NCBI RefSeq assembly: GCF_963675165.1
Contig: NC_087379.1
Span: forward strand, 1,616,201-1,680,200
Source of the DNA: Halichondria panicea
Taxonomy: Eukaryota; Porifera; Demospongiae; Suberitida; Halichondriidae
Length of the DNA: 64,000 nt
Direction: 5' to 3'
The translations under genes were made by a program, and so were the position numbers. Of this stretch, positions 9,905 to 24,000 are shown piece by piece. The notes under the pieces are model-generated. The model did no database searches. It saw nothing but the letters and a program-made list of their open reading frames with translations, and had not been told where the DNA came from. Within the stretch, counting starts at the first letter, position 1; each line of letters starts with the position of its first letter.

Positions 9905-12900
9905 ATGGCTGTAAATCCACAAACTTTCGAGCAGTTCACTCTGAGACAAATTCGCATCACTGAGAATGAGTTGGGACATGGTTCCTACGCTGTTGTCATG
10001 GAGCTAGAGTATCGAGGACTGAAATGTGCCGGCAAGAAGCTTCACAGAGCTCTGTACGAAGCTGGAATCGGGCATGCAGCACGAAGGTATCTGGAGGAGT
10101 GTCACCTGCTCAGTCAAACTAGGCACCCCAACATTGTCCAGTTTCTGGGAGTCTGTTTTGAGGAAGGCTCTCAGTTCCCCATCCTAGTCATGGAGTTCCT
10201 CCCCACCAACTTGACCAGCTGTCTCGAGCGCTACGGTATTCTCCCCGATGAGATCAACTTCTCCATCCTCCATGACGTCTCACTGGGCCTTGCCTACCTC
10301 CATGGCCAAACACCAGTCATTGTGCACAGAGACCTCTCAGCCAACAATGTCCTATTGTCCACCAACATGATGGCCAAGATATCCGATCTGGGGGTTGCTC
10401 GAATATTGAACCTGACCCCCCTTCAAGTGAGTCGAATGACAGAGACCCCTGGCACCCCAGCGTACATGCCCCCCGAAGTGATGATTGCCGACCCCCACTA
10501 TGACACCAGTGTGGATGTGTTCTCCTTTGGGGTCATGATGATTCACACCTTTACAGCAGAGTGGCCACTACCTAAGATCGGTCCCAACAGAATCGATCCT
10601 GCTAATCCCAATGGTCTGATACCAGTAACGGAAGCTGAACGACGTGAACATTTTCTTCGAAAGATTTCCCCAGACCACCCTCTGATGGACCTCATCATGC
10701 GCTGTCTCAGCAACAACCCTCAGCAAAGGCCTAGAGCAGCGGAGATAGTGGGTCGGATGGTGGGTGTGGTACTTGAACATCCTCCCTCCTTTGAGAACAG
10801 AGTGGAGATGCTCCAGCGAGTGAGTGCCCTACTGACAGAGAAGAGGGAGCTTGAGGAGGAGGTTGTGAGGAAGGACTCGGCAATCCAGGAGAAAGTAGGA
10901 GAGAACGAGGCACTGGCGGAGGAGAAAAGACGACAAGAAGAAGAAAGTGAAAACACTGTCGAGCGTATGCAGTTGGTGCACTCTGTGGAAACTGATCAGT
11001 TTAAATTGGAGATTGAAAATCTTAAAGGTCAACTCGAAGATAAAGAGACAATTGTTAACACAAAAGATGCATTTATCTTCTCCAAAGATGCTAGGATTAC
11101 TGAGGTAGAAACTCGATGTAAGCAACTCACTGAAGAGGTGGAGCAACAAATTGCCAACGTCAACTACACTCACAACGAGCTTGTATCTAAAGCTACGAAA
11201 ATAGCTCAACTGGAAACAGATGTCACCAATCTCACTGCACAAGTGGAACAAGAGCAAGCTTGTTTAGCTGACAAAAACTCTATTATCACCCACAATAACT
11301 TGACTATCGCTCATAAGGCTTCGATCATTGCCTCCAAGGACACTTCCCTTCTAAAGAATAAAACCACCATTCAGAGTTTAAACGACCAACTCACCAAAAC
11401 TAGAGACTACCTGACCAGCAAACCACAGGTGAGCTCCTCAACACTGTACCACTAACTGATATGATACTGAGTATACCATCGCCACCCTAATAGAAGTAAT
11501 AGCCTCAAAAATTTCGCGCTTGCGATATTATAATTATTTCCACCCTAATTATGCCTCGAGGCGTAGCCGCACGAGGGATACGGTAAAGCTGACTGTGTGT
11601 GTGTGTGTGTGTCTGTCTGTGTGTCTGTTCCAGCTGTAACTGCTCAACGGTTGCAATGCGACCTAACAGCTTCTATAGGCTTCTAGCCACGTTCTCTTGG
11701 ATTTTGATTCGTGGATTAGCAAACTAAAGCTTCTTTCTTGAGTTATGGCTAGTTTGACTCACATTGAAGGCTGTTGCAGTCTCTTCAAAATCTTTCATAA
11801 CATCATCTATCCGCACAAACTTCCTATTCAACATATGAGTTAGCCTTGCACTAAAGCGCTAGCTTTTTGTTAGCTACAATACTTAGAAAATATCTGTTAA
11901 AACAGCTAGCTAGCAGTAGCCATTGATCTCTTTGGACACACCCTTTAATTATTCCTATGGATGTAATGCGCATGCGCGCTCATTCCCCATGTGTGAGAAA
12001 TAATAATAATCCAAGATCCAGATCCTCCTGGCAGAATCATCTTTGTCTTGAAGGCCTGGTAAGCCACAAAACACTACCATATAACAATATAGATAGCAAT
12101 ATGCATGTACACAGGTCTTTTCTTCTTGCATATTATATACACTGAACTACAGATCCTGGAAGAACCAATTTTCTTCTTTCTTGACGTCCTAGTAAGCCAC
12201 ATAATACAACAATAGATAAGTTTTTTCTTCTCAGTGACTTTATATAGATAAGTTAACTTTAATATAAAATTCATTATAGAAACTAATATAACACTCTAAT
12301 ACTTTTCAGCGAAAGCAAAAACATGGCGAGAGGCATTAGCACAGCGCCAGCTTAAACTAATTCAAGGAAGTACCAAGTTCATTCTAAAGCTATTACTGTT
12401 CCAATTGAACACTAAGTACATTCTAAAAATTGTTTTTGCGATGCCTCGGTAATTCGAAGCAAAGTTGTTGTGTATTATAATGTGGGTTGTAATCAATGCA
12501 CGTACACATCTGTGAATATAATTATTTTGTCACAGTAATCACCACTCCAATAATAAGTGTCAAATAGTGTCCCATAGGATTATTTTGTTGATATGGTGTT
12601 GCTACGGTAATCTTATCATCTGATGTTAACAAAGCGTACCAGGACATGCATATCATACACTCCTGAACGTATGTACCATAGAACGCTACATACAAACTGC
12701 TTACATTCCTAAATGTTCCGAGTGATCGTACATGATTAGAATGAATATTTTCCTGTAAATAATAATTTAAGGCTAAAATAGATTTGTCGTCTTAATATCA
12801 AAATGTCTGCAACACAAGTTATTGACTCTCTGTATTCTCCAGTCCCTACAGGTTCAGTTGTCCTACAGTCAGTGCTCTGAGGCTCCAGTAAAGATGTCTC

Positions 12901-13751
12901 GTGGGCGAGCGGTTACCATTAATGGCAAGGTCTACTATGGTGGAGGAGTCTGTGGCGATGACTACTGTATCCATTGTTACGATCCGCCACAAGACATTTG
13001 GTCAACTCTGCCCAGACTTCCTGTACAAGGTTTTGGTCTAGGGGAGGTCAACGGTGATCTGGTAGCAGTTGGCGGTATGGATTCATCTGGCTATCCATCC
13101 AACGTGGTACATGTGTTTGACAAAGAAAGGAACTGGAAACAGACGATCCCACCCATGCCCACAGCGAGGTGTTCACCAGCAGTCATTAGTCTCCCAATAC
13201 ATCTGATCGTAGCAGGAGGTATGGTCCCTGGTGGCTACACTGATAATGTTGAGATCTACAACATCAGCACCTCCCAGTGGAGCGAGACAGACAGACTACC
13301 GTATGCTTGTTCTGCCCAAAGAGGAATTGTCTACAACAACACAGTGTACCTAATGGGGGGATTTGACGGCTATAATCGAAACAAGGTGTGTGCTGCTCAA
13401 GTCGACAAGCTCATCTCAGCAGACCGACAGGATGATGGGAGTGCCAACAAAGCCGACTCTGTCTGGAATACAATATCCAACACACCGACTTACCAGCCCT
13501 CCCCTGTAACGATATCCGACACCCTCTTTGCTGTTGGTGGACTGGATAATGAATATGATTTCATTCAAAGGATCTACGCCTACTCATCCTCGATGGACTC
13601 CTGGCTCTACGTTGGTGATCTACCATCTCCAATAGCATTCGCTGCCACTGTGTCACTGTCTCCAACAGAATGCTTTGTGATTGGGGGACTGAACAATGGA
13701 AGACAATCTACCGTGCAAAAAATTAGTATCGCAACAACTATTTCTTTATAA
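9905..13751 (+). CDS. KCK gene K1: protein kinase - coiled coil - Kelch (intact)
   Basis: Exons 9905-11428 and 12852-13751 join in phase 0 (KPQ|VQLS) and predict about 807 residues. Residues 17-285 form a protein kinase resembling tyrosine-kinase-like (TKL) enzymes: glycine loop GHGSYAVV (24-31), lysine K44 in CAGKK, catalytic HRDLSANN (141-148), DLG in place of DFG (161-163), and PPE (189-191). Residues about 295-500 are a charged heptad coiled coil. The second exon is a Kelch propeller with repeated GG blade ends and W residues. There is no signal peptide or membrane segment, so it is expected in the cytosol. By domain logic the propeller would bind a ligand, the coil would oligomerise and the kinase would signal; this is inference. 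ATG 9905 is chosen because it follows the conserved leader acceptor and all copies share MAVNPQ. No lesion is visible. Confidence 0.85.
11429..12851. other. K1 intron between kinase and Kelch exons
   Basis: A 1.4-kb intron. It contains a segment (about 11551-11890, starting TGCCTCGAGGCGTAGCCG) with a GT microsatellite, and a second segment (about 11910-12360) ending GGCATTAGCACAGCGCCAGC. Both are present in the K4 intron (52003-52350 and 55260-55710), so they predate the duplication. In K4 several transposons have inserted between them. No coding sequence. Confidence 0.75.
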
Positions 13752-13961
13752 ATTTGTTTCTGGAGTGAAACATGTTTGCGTGGAACCAGCCACTCCCCCT
13801 TATAGACTATTGCAATGCTGACAATTAAAGTAATAATTATTGTTGATCCCCATGCATACAGGCCAGTACGTTCAATTTCATCATATAATTAAATTTGAAT
13901 AATTTGAATACACTCACAAAACAAAGGGATTAATTATTGTGAAAATGAGAATTGTTAACAA

Positions 13962-16832
13962 CAGTGAAATCAAAGTCTTCCTCATATCTAGAGCAACTTT
14001 CGTCTCATCGTCCTTTGTTGCCAGACACGACTTCCTAATTGGGCAGATTCAGAACAAGAGGAGCAGCCAACACCTCCCTGCAGCCGATATTGCAACTAAT
14101 AAAAGCATTCAACATGTCATTAATTTTTAATTACCTTCCAAATTGGAGAGAGAAACGTCCGTACGTATTGTTCCAGGAACTAGAACAGTTTGTGTGTTCA
14201 CTCGATAGGTATGATGACAGATTTGTGGAAGAGACATTTGCTGAGTATGCAATAGAAAGGTTAGAGGGTGTGCATTGTCGGTGTGACGAGACTCACGGAT
14301 ATGTTCTTACCTACTCACTTGAGAGTGCTGTTTACCTCATGAGCTCACAGTAGTAGAAACATACTATAACCTATATTCAGTGATCTGGTTGTTTGTCTGC
14401 GTGAGTTGGTGAGAAAATGGTCTTGTGAAGACATTTCCCCCATCATCAAACTCTGCCAGGAAGTATGGGACACCAGTGTACTCAAGCTGTGTGTGTGTGT
14501 GTGTGTGGTGTGTGTGTGTGTGGGTGGGGGAGGTGTGGATGGGTGGGTGTGTGTGGGTGGGTGGTGGGAGGGGGAACGTGTGTGTAGCAAAACTAATAGA
14601 TTCTGGAAAAGAGAAGTATTGACTAAAAGCTTAGAGAATGGTACGTAGAACATGGTACAGCTATAATGTGTGTGTTACCTCTGAGGGTGGTGTTTCCCTG
14701 GGCACAGTCTCAAGCCCCACCCCATACTCTGCCCATAATCTATGAAGGCTTGTCTCAGAGCATCAGATGGAATCTTGGTCACTGGAATAACCTACAGTGA
14801 CCACCATTACCATCACACACTAACCATACACAACTATCAGTCAACACATACCATACACACACTAACATGTACCGTATTTCTACAATGTTTTACGAGCTTA
14901 AACATACTAGTTCTAATGGCCTCACTCAATAAGATTACAAAGACCTATACTGGTACTTGGAATGACACCACAATTTTTGTTAGACGGCCTCTTTCTAAGC
15001 TTTCAGGAAATCATAAAATCGTTAAAATTGAATTCAGCTGAAAGAGTCCCCGAACCATTGAACATTCCTCCGTCTGCAACATGCCCTCAAAACATTGTAG
15101 CCTAATCTCAACACACCAACCATACAGTATCAATCACATCACATGATAATACGGCCTTGACGGTACTGACCTGTAGTTGAAGATGCTGTGATTTGTAGTT
15201 TCTCTCGAAGATGACACACGACTGATCTTTGCTGTTGAAATACTTCCTCAGAGCACTCTTAAACTTTCCAAGCTCCTCCAAAACCTCCTACAGTAATAGA
15301 GCACAGGTCATACAGTGTACATGCAAGATATATGGTATAGTGATCTCTGCTTACACAGTGGGCAGACCAACAGTGGCTGTACTAAAGAGGTGGCCTGCTA
15401 ACACAGGTCCAAACACATGCTATGGAGACTTTGGGGCCCATTAACCTGGCTGTATTATAGAGGGTGGCCTGCTTACAGGCTGACCACTACAGACTGCTAA
15501 ATAGTACACACAGAGCATGGAAACATACTCTCCACAATACAAACAATGACTATACACACACAGCAGTGGTACACACAGCACATGAACTCACTGGTGGTGC
15601 GTCAGTGGAGGCTGCAAAGTGACCGATGGGTAGAACCAGCACATGCTCTGGTACCATCCCACCCTTGGATAAAGCCAGGTACGTCTATATAGGGTTTACA
15701 ATACAAACTGTTAGTGGTCTGCTATTTGTGAGCTACATTGTATTTTGTATGTGCAGTATTAGCAAGTACAACACACTCTATCTCACATGATCTCCGATGG
15801 AGACCACGAGATGTTTCTCCACCTCCTTGCCCCCCAGACAGAACCAGCACGGCCCCCTGGGCTGGGGAGGGGGTCGTCGCTTTGCAGGGGGTCCTCCGTC
15901 CTGTTGTCTCTTCTGTTTGCGATGAGCGGAATCAAGAGCCCTCTGAAGGTTTGGTGTAGAGCTGCAAAATGGTAGCGTGGCTTAATTGAGACACATGGCC
16001 AGTTTATTTAGAGGCTTTGCCCCCACTGCACTCAGGTACAGTCCGTCCTGCATGAGCATAAGGTATTATTAAGGTACTGGTCCATCCTACAATAACTGGG
16101 AGCTAGGTCTCACAGGAGCCACTGTGAACTTGTCCACTGCCCCGGGCCAATCAGAGGTGAGGAGAATGTCCACTCCACGGTAGCCCTCTCCACTGCACTG
16201 ACCCTCCAGCCAGGACACATCAGAGTCAGTGAAATATGGTCGCTGGAGGGAGAAACAAAAACTAGTTCAACAACTTGTCCAGGTGATTGGGAAGAGAACT
16301 GACCAATACATTATCTCCCTTGTCTTAATGCTGATAGGTCCTCCCCTGGTAGCTCCCACTGAGATAGGCCACCCTCAGACCACTGGACGCACTGTACACT
16401 CCATGCACGCTGACCTGTAATGGAGTGTGACTCATGTGTGTACTGATAGAGTGGTTAATAACATGCATGCACTGTACCTAGACATGTGACATTGGGGCAA
16501 AGCTCTTCTCCATCACGTGACAAGTCTCCATAGAACTGGCCATGCTCAGTCCAACACGGGCCAAGGATGAACGTCGGTAGAGGCACTGTGCATGGGGGTG
16601 TAATAAATGTCAGAGGAAGGTGATTTAATATCGTTTAATTACCTGTTTCCACCCCCTCCTGATACTTGCTCCACTCCTAGATCCTCCTGGCAGTCAGAGC
16701 TAAAGAAAGATCCAACACACAACAGCAGCTACATAAAGGGACAATAAATGCACTGGCACACTGCAGTGAGTGTGTGCATCCATTGTATGTACATGTAGCT
16801 ACCTCAAAGTCTTTGTTCTTGGAGAGGATGCT
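13962..16832 (-). pseudogene. CWF19L1: CWF19L1 copy 2, pseudogene
   Basis: Minus-strand exons can be followed from an exon 1 remnant near 16806-16832 (SILSKNKDFE), through 16676-16720 (LLLCVGSFFSSDCQEEW), 16500-16575 (FILGPCWTEHGQFYGDL), about 16290-16395 (YSASSGLRVAYLSGSY) and 16105-16245 (GVDILLTSDWPGAV), to the CwfJ signature exon (15787-15945) and the C-terminal exons (about 15173-15290, 14700-14790, 14345-14475, 14135-14180, 13962-14085). Lesions: an extra AGATCCT near 16678, an extra AATT near 15987 that gives a stop after MCLN, deletion of the two exons that encode HKILQG and LYAFSV (junction about 15944), and a deletion giving LNLPN-stop near 14038. It is convergent with K1, 210 bases from its stop. 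Confidence 0.85.
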
Positions 16833-16861
16833 CTTTACTTGACCCAAAGTACAACTACACT

Positions 16862-16924
16862 TAGCCTCGATCCCAGCCCCTCTCACTGTCTTTCTCAATT
16901 GAGAGCGTTCTGGAATCGAGGCTA
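16862..16924. mobile_element. 63-bp TAGCCTCGAT palindrome element
   Basis: Ends TAGCCTCGATCCCAG and CTGGAATCGAGGCTA. The flanks AACTACACT and AACTAAACT look like a 9-bp target duplication with one difference. It interrupts the CWF19L1 exon 1 remnant and belongs to the same end family as 37097-37687 and 57176-57281. Confidence 0.65.
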
Positions 16925-16946
16925 AACTAAACTAAGTGGCTGATAG

Positions 16947-18060
16947 CAGGAGTACATGAATAGGAGTAAGCAACTACTATGTACACCATATAAATTCGTT
17001 ATTATCTCACTACGTCACAAACACTTGTAGTAGTGTAAACTGTGGTTACTTTGTGTACACATGACCATGTATGGCTGCATGCTAGGCTCACTTAGAAATT
17101 GTCAACAAGAGTGCAAGTGCATGTGCAGGCTAGGCTGAAACTATATACAAGACTTAGAGAATAACATAGATAAGATCTACTCAGCTAATATCATCTAGAG
17201 AATGCTTAACCTTAGAAAAAGACGGAATTGGCTGTTCACCATGAATTGGTAACTAATCTTTGCTGAATAACATGTTTGATGCAATGCGAAGCAGTTAGCA
17301 TTGTGTGTGGTGCCGGATTACCGTGTATAGAGAGAACTAAACTAGAGGTGTGACAAGCTGCTAAAGTTGCTCCATCTCTTACTTGCAATGTCATGGAATA
17401 TTGCAAGTTGTGTATCTGAGGAAAACAACATCAACCTTGAGAGACACAGCAGTAACAAGGGATGCCCATGCACTAAAAGTAGGAGTTTCTTCATAGTCTG
17501 AGTCGATTACTTGTGAGTCTTTTGAGAGCTTTATTTCTACCCCAGATGCAATGTAACGTAGGAAATCGTACCACTGAATGAAAATTTAAGTATGCATCTT
17601 TTCCTTTACACTTGATGTAAAATTGTTTGTATTGATTGCACAGGCAGTCTGCAAGCTTCACCAAGCCATCATCCTGTTCCTTAGAGATTATATTAAAAAC
17701 CTGTTTTCTCCAGGGTACATCTCTAGTTGTGGTAGCTTCTCTACTTCTTCAGTTAATTTTCTCACCAATGCTAGATTATTTTATTCAGTAGCAAGCTTTT
17801 GGCAACTTCTATCACAGTTGCTTTGCTGTGTTCATGTTTCTTTGCTTTTCTTCATTTTGCAAGAGCTAGCCACCTGGACCTATTCTACCAAGTGTGCTTG
17901 CACAATGCATGTAATTAACCACACTGTTTTGATTGTGGTTGTAGGCCACTTGAGATGTGGGCGTTTTACACATGTAGTATGACGTGGCATGACACAGTGA
18001 GATAACAACACGTTTGTATGGGCTGTATAGTAGTTGCTTACTCCTATTCATGTACTCCTG
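16947..18060. mobile_element. 1.1-kb inverted-repeat element, 7-bp target duplication
   Basis: The ends CAGGAGTACATGAATAGGAG and its exact complement at 18041-18060 extend into inverted repeats of more than 30 bases. The flanks carry an exact 7-bp duplication, CTGATAG (16940-16946, 18061-18067). No conserved transposase is visible inside. The 7-bp duplication is shared with four other elements in this window. It lies just upstream of K2. Confidence 0.8.
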
Positions 18061-21000
18061 CTGATAGTGATAGGTGTGTCTAAGTGTTTGTAGTAAGTTG
18101 TGAAACCGCACAGTTGCACAGCTTGTGCATGGCTTAGCGATTTGATTATGTGGTTTCACACATCCGTCCTCTAACCACTAACCACTTATCAATGCAAACA
18201 TGCAGCACTTGACTGCTGCACAAGTAGCTCAAGCAGTGTAATTAAATTTGCCAGACAATGATATATCGGCTGGTCCACGAGAATACACTCTGCTCTCTCT
18301 GTAACTTCACCTCTCTGTAACTCCACCTCAGATCAAGCTTTCTATATATACAGGTAAGATAAATTGCTTGAATACCATTTTAATTGGGCTTCGATATCCA
18401 GTTGGATTGCCTATTTAATATTGCATGCTTTTCTATTCCCACAGTAAAGAAGACAATGGCTGTAAATCCACAAGCTTTCGAGCAGTTCACTCTGAGACAA
18501 ATTCGCATCACTGAGAATGAGTTGGGACATGGTTCCTACGCTGTTGTCATGGAGCTAGAGTATCGAGGACTGAAATGTGCCGGCAAGAAGCTTTACCGAG
18601 TTCTCTACGAGACTGGAATCGGGCATGCAGCACGAAGGTATCTGGAGGAGTGTCACCTGCTCAGTCAAACTAGGCACCCCAACATTGTCCAGTTTCTGGG
18701 AGTCTGTTTTGAGGAAGGCTCTCAGTTCCCCATCCTAGTCATGGAGTTCCTCCCCACCAACTTGACCAGCTGTCTCGAGCGCTACGGTATTCTCCCTGAT
18801 GAGATCAACTTCTCCATCCTCCATGACGTCTCACTGGGCCTGGTCTACCTCCATGGCCAAACACCAATCATTGTGCACAGAGACCTCTCAACCAACAATG
18901 TCCTCTTGTCCACCAACATGACGGCCAAGATATCCGATCTGGGGGTTGCTCGAATATTAAACCTGACCCCCCTTCAAGTGAGTCGAATGACGGAGACCCC
19001 TGGCACCCCAGCATACATGCCCCCCGAAGTGATGTTTGCCAACCCCCACTACAACACCAGTGTGGATGTGTTCTCCTTTGGGATCATGATGATTCACACC
19101 TTCACAGCAGAGTGGCCACTACCAAGTATCGGCCAGACACAAATCGATCCTGCTAATCCTGACAGACTGATACCAGTGACGGAAGCTGAACAACGTGAAG
19201 AGTTTCTTCGGAAGATTCCCCCAGACCACCCTCTGATGGACCTCATCATGCGCTGTCTCAGCAACAACCCTCAGCGAAGGCCTAGAGCAGCGGAGATAGT
19301 GGGTCGGATGGTGGGTGTGGTACTTGAACACCCTCCCTCCTTTGAGAACAGAATGGAGATGCTCCAGCGAGTGAGTGCCCTACTGACAGAGAAGAGAGAG
19401 CTTGAGGAGGAGGTTGTGAGGAAGGACTCGGCAATCCAGGAGAAAGCAGGAGAGAATGAGGCACTGGCGGAGGAGAAAAAACGACAAGAGGAAGAAAGTG
19501 AAAACACTGTCGAGCGTATGCATTTAGTGCACTCTGTGGACTGATCAGTTTAAATTGGAGAATGAAGATCTTAAAGGTCAACTCGAAGATAAAGAGACAA
19601 TTGTTAACATGAAAGATACTACCATCGCTAGGTTAGAAACTCGATGTAAGCAACTCTCTGAAGAGGTGGAGCAACAAATTGCCAACGTCAACTACACTCA
19701 CAACGAGCTTGTATCTAAAGCTACGAAAATAGCTCAACTGGAAACAGATGTCACCAATCTCGCTGCACAAGTGGAACAGGAGCTAGCTTGTTTAGCTGAC
19801 AAAAACTCTATTATCGCTGACAAAGATTCAATGCTTGCCTTCAATGACATCTCCCTTCAGAAGAAAAAAACCACCATTCAGAGTTTAAACGACCAACTGA
19901 CCAAAACCAGAGACTACCTGACCAGCAAACCACAGGTGAGCTCATCAACACTGTACCATTAAGTGCACACATCTATAATAATTATGATACCCTCATAATA
20001 ATTATTATGATTATCACCACCCTAATAGAACCAAAGCTTACTGTTCCAATACAGCATGCACCAAGTATTTTCTTTTTGCGATGCCTCAGTAATTAAAATT
20101 CAAGTGTGTATAGTGTGGCTTGTAATAATTGGTCATGTACAATTACTCTTAGTGTAGCCATCGTATGCTAATCACCACTCCAAATATATGCGCCAAATAA
20201 TAAGGCTATTTTAGTGGTTCAAAGTTACCATAGCAACAAAAATATATACCTTATAGTGGGTAATTTTCATTGGTTCTATCAGGAGTTCCTGGTTCTATAT
20301 ACCATAAAATGCGAAATTTTTGAGGCACTTATATTTCGTGGATTAGCCTCTAAAAGCATTTTGTTGCACAATGTTATCGGAATGACTGCTTACCGGAAGC
20401 CACGCCTTTAAATCTTTGCACGTTATAGCAGGTAATTCTAATTAAAAAACAATTTTCGTGGACTTAATTTTCGTGTAGGATTGGTAACCCACAAAATCCG
20501 CGAAAATTAAGCCCCTCGAAAATTTCACGCTATACGGTACCTATTTAAAATGTTCATATTCATACAGCTCAGGATAGCGACGTTGAACATAATTATTGCG
20601 CCAGAAAATTTTTTGGTTTTAATTTTCATATGAGCTCTACTGATAATTATGGAAAGTACAAACATTTTCACCATACGAAAATAACCCTCTATATACTATA
20701 TTTATGTCGAGCCCACAGGATGCTTATAATATATTAATTGTTGCTATGGTAACCTTGAACTAGTAGCCCTCTTGTCTGAGGGAACCTTACATTGATTCCC
20801 TGTTATTAGATAGCCAAATATGCCCCTAATCACATGCAACACAAGTTATTGACTCTCTGTATTCTCCAGTCCCTACAGGTTCAGTTGTCCTACAGTCAGT
20901 GCTCTGAGGCTCCAGTGAAGATGGCTGGTGGGCAAGCGGTGACCATCAATGGCAAGGTCTACTATGGTGGAGGAGCCTGTGATGACGATGATGACGAGTA

Positions 21001-24000
21001 CACTGTTAAAAATGGGTAGTTACAATAGCACCCAAAGTGCTATGCCAACACTCACCTAATGGTGCTATCACAACACTAAGAGTGCAGTCGTAACTGCTAC
21101 GTGTTACTAGAACAATAAAGGGTGCTATTATACACTTAAAAGTGCTTGTGGAACATTTTAAACAGTGTTGTGCATGCACTTACCTAGTTGTTAAAAATCA
21201 TATTACTCTAACTATACACCAGATGGTGTTACTCAAATAAGAATTGTGTGATTGTAGCACTATACATGGTGCAATGTAAGCACCTCTACAAATCAACCTG
21301 CATGCAAATCAAGGCCAGTCTATAATGATTCGTGTAGTTGCATGTGTAAATAAATAGTTGCTTATATAGTAACAAACCCGTTCCATTAAAATAGTTGAAT
21401 CTGGTATAATTATTATACCTTTGTATTCAAGCATGCAAGAAGATTAAAATTATAGTCACCTTATTTATTATACTTATTCAGTATAAATTCTAATCACATG
21501 CGTAATTATGTATACAGGGGTGAAGCAGCACACTTGTACTGATGACGGAACAATCGGCCCTGTGAGGAACTTTCCAAGAAAAAATTAGTGCACTTTTCAA
21601 GTGTACCGGCAATATTTTAGCTATTCAGTATTTATAACTTATGTGATGAACCAGTACTATAGTTATCATTATTAGTTACTGTAAAACTATGTGTTTGAAG
21701 TTGCAACATCTATTGAGGACTAGACTATGTGCATGTCACGCTAACGGACAAATTAATGCCCAACAGTAATTATTAACAATTCAATTGTCTGAAAAATCAT
21801 ACATCCTGTATTTAGCAAAGTAGCTGGCTTATAGTGTGTTCTTTCTACTCGTACAGTTGCCCTGCAAATTTAACTCTTACTTTGCTCCCACCCCTCCCCT
21901 CTTCCATGCAAGGGCATACACTGATGATATGATCATAATTAATTGATGAGCTCAGACTCAAATGCGTGGTGGGTAGCCAAGACTACATAAACAAAACAAA
22001 ATCGTGGGTGGTAGACGTGCAGCACTCATCTCACGTGAACCTTGTGATAGACAGCTGCCTGCATGAGAGTCTCTGCACACAGCTGCGTGCACCTTAACTG
22101 TACGAAGGCGCCAGGCCTACTCTAGCTCTGTACTGTGCTCTGGTACTACATGGACTAAGTTGCTAGATGTACTACACTGCAAGATGGCACACTGCTTTGA
22201 CTCGGAACTATAGAGTAAGTTGCTGCAAAACCATTGTTGTGCTAAAAAGCTTGACATAGACAGACTGCAAGTCTACTACTCACTACTATAATTGTAACTA
22301 TATAATAATTCTTGTTGGGCTTTGTGGGCAGCTGTCCGTCAGTCTGATATGTTGGGCTTTGTGGGCAGCTGTCCGTCCGTCTGATATGCTGGGCTTTGTG
22401 GGCAGCTGTCCGTCCGTCTGATATGCTGGGCTTTGTGGGCAGCTGTCCGTCAGTCTGATATGTTGGGCTTTGTGGGCAGCTGTCCGTCCGTCTGATATGC
22501 TGGGCTTTGTGGGCAGCTGTCCGTCAGTCTGATATGTTGGGCTTTGTGGGCAGCTGTCCGTCAGTCTGATATGTTGGGCTTTGTGGGCACTTGTCTGTCA
22601 GTCTGATATGTTGGGCTTTGTGGGCACGTGTCCGTCAGTTAGATGTATGTTGAGCGTTAGGAACACTTTCCTGTCAGACTGGTTTTTCGCACGTATCTAC
22701 ATTTGCATACAAATCATCATAATTATAATTTTTGTCTTCCGATTATTGTTAAATTAATTTCCAATGACAACAGGATAATGGTTGTTTCTTACAAAATTAT
22801 CGCATCGTAAGAGCTATAGGTACTCTTTTCATGCAGGGTTCATGGAGTCGAGCTATTTAAACGAGGTTAAAGAATATGCGTCGCAAATTGAGATTCAATA
22901 TCTGTCCAAAGATAAACCACTGCTCTTTAAAAGGAATAGTCCAAAAACAAAGCGTAACAAAGGTGCTATCAGGATCGAGTGATATGATCGACCAGCAGTT
23001 ACAGATGTGCGTATATACTATCCACCACTGACCGATTATGTCTATGTAAGTTCACTATTAATCATTATTGTGTTCAAGCATATAGCTGTAAATGTTTGCA
23101 GTAGTAATAGCATTTTTTGAAATTACAGGAAAAGATACCTATAGATTTACTTTTGAGGTAAATTGGAAAGAATTCGAACAAAGGAGAACAATGTTAAGCT
23201 ACAGGAGCTGGTCGAAGACTATGCAGTCACTGGTGCAGTCACAATCTAATGGTAAATAGAAACCCATATCTTCAAACATACATTTTTTTTTATTCCGTTC
23301 TGAAGATAATACTGTAAGAAGAAGGATGCAGTACAAATGATATTTGTCAAGCTGCTGCTCCACGTATGTAATGCATAAACAGTTACAAATACTTGATACT
23401 TGAGAACAGATTCTTCTTTTGCCCTTGAATTCATCCTGTGTGGGGGGGTATATGCTTATTATAACGAGAATAACCCTGTCATCATACATATATATAATTA
23501 TACACAGTAATGCATGCACACTGGATATTTGGAAGAGGTGACAACAGTTGTTAAAGTGTTAGGCTTTCGGCTTATTTGAATAATTGTCTCCTACTCACTT
23601 ATATCACTGCCTACTGTTTTTGTGAGCCCCATCCTTATCCCATCATATATACATGCAGGTGGATGACATGCAACGTTCGTTCAAGGTAGAAAAAGTGCTA
23701 TTGAATCTGGATCAATGAACTACTTTGTCATCGTAGAGAAAGAAGTGTATGAAGTAGATTCATTCTATGAAACTCTTGTACTATGTTTTTGACATTTTAG
23801 TACCCACGTGCATGTCTGCATGGCACCCTTTTATTTTTTATTTTTAAGGTCCCGAACTGCCTAAGTGTATTGTGGTCGTAGTTATTAAACACTTTATGAG
23901 GTTAGGTATACATATCTTCATACTTTTATTGTATGCTATCGTGATGCATATCATTATGCACATGCTATAATTATGTTACGTCATTTAAGTCAAGTGCATG

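Noticed and set aside
10352-11257. Several minus-strand frames of 60-140 codons opposite the kinase exons (also at 19119-19581, 29155-30018, 50339-50949).
   Set aside because: They are antisense shadows of the kinase and coiled-coil exons, with low-complexity S/F-rich content, and are present only where the sense codons dictate them.
17623-17982. 119-codon frame inside the 16947-18060 element.
   Set aside because: Starts at a non-ATG codon, has no domain, and the element behaves as a MITE.
22313-22650. Regularly spaced repeats considered as a CRISPR array.
   Set aside because: Units are directly tandem with no unique spacers, inside a eukaryotic transposon.
22782-22982. 66-codon frame inside the CACTG element.
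   Set aside because: No ATG context or family resemblance. It may be part of a captured exon but cannot be supported.
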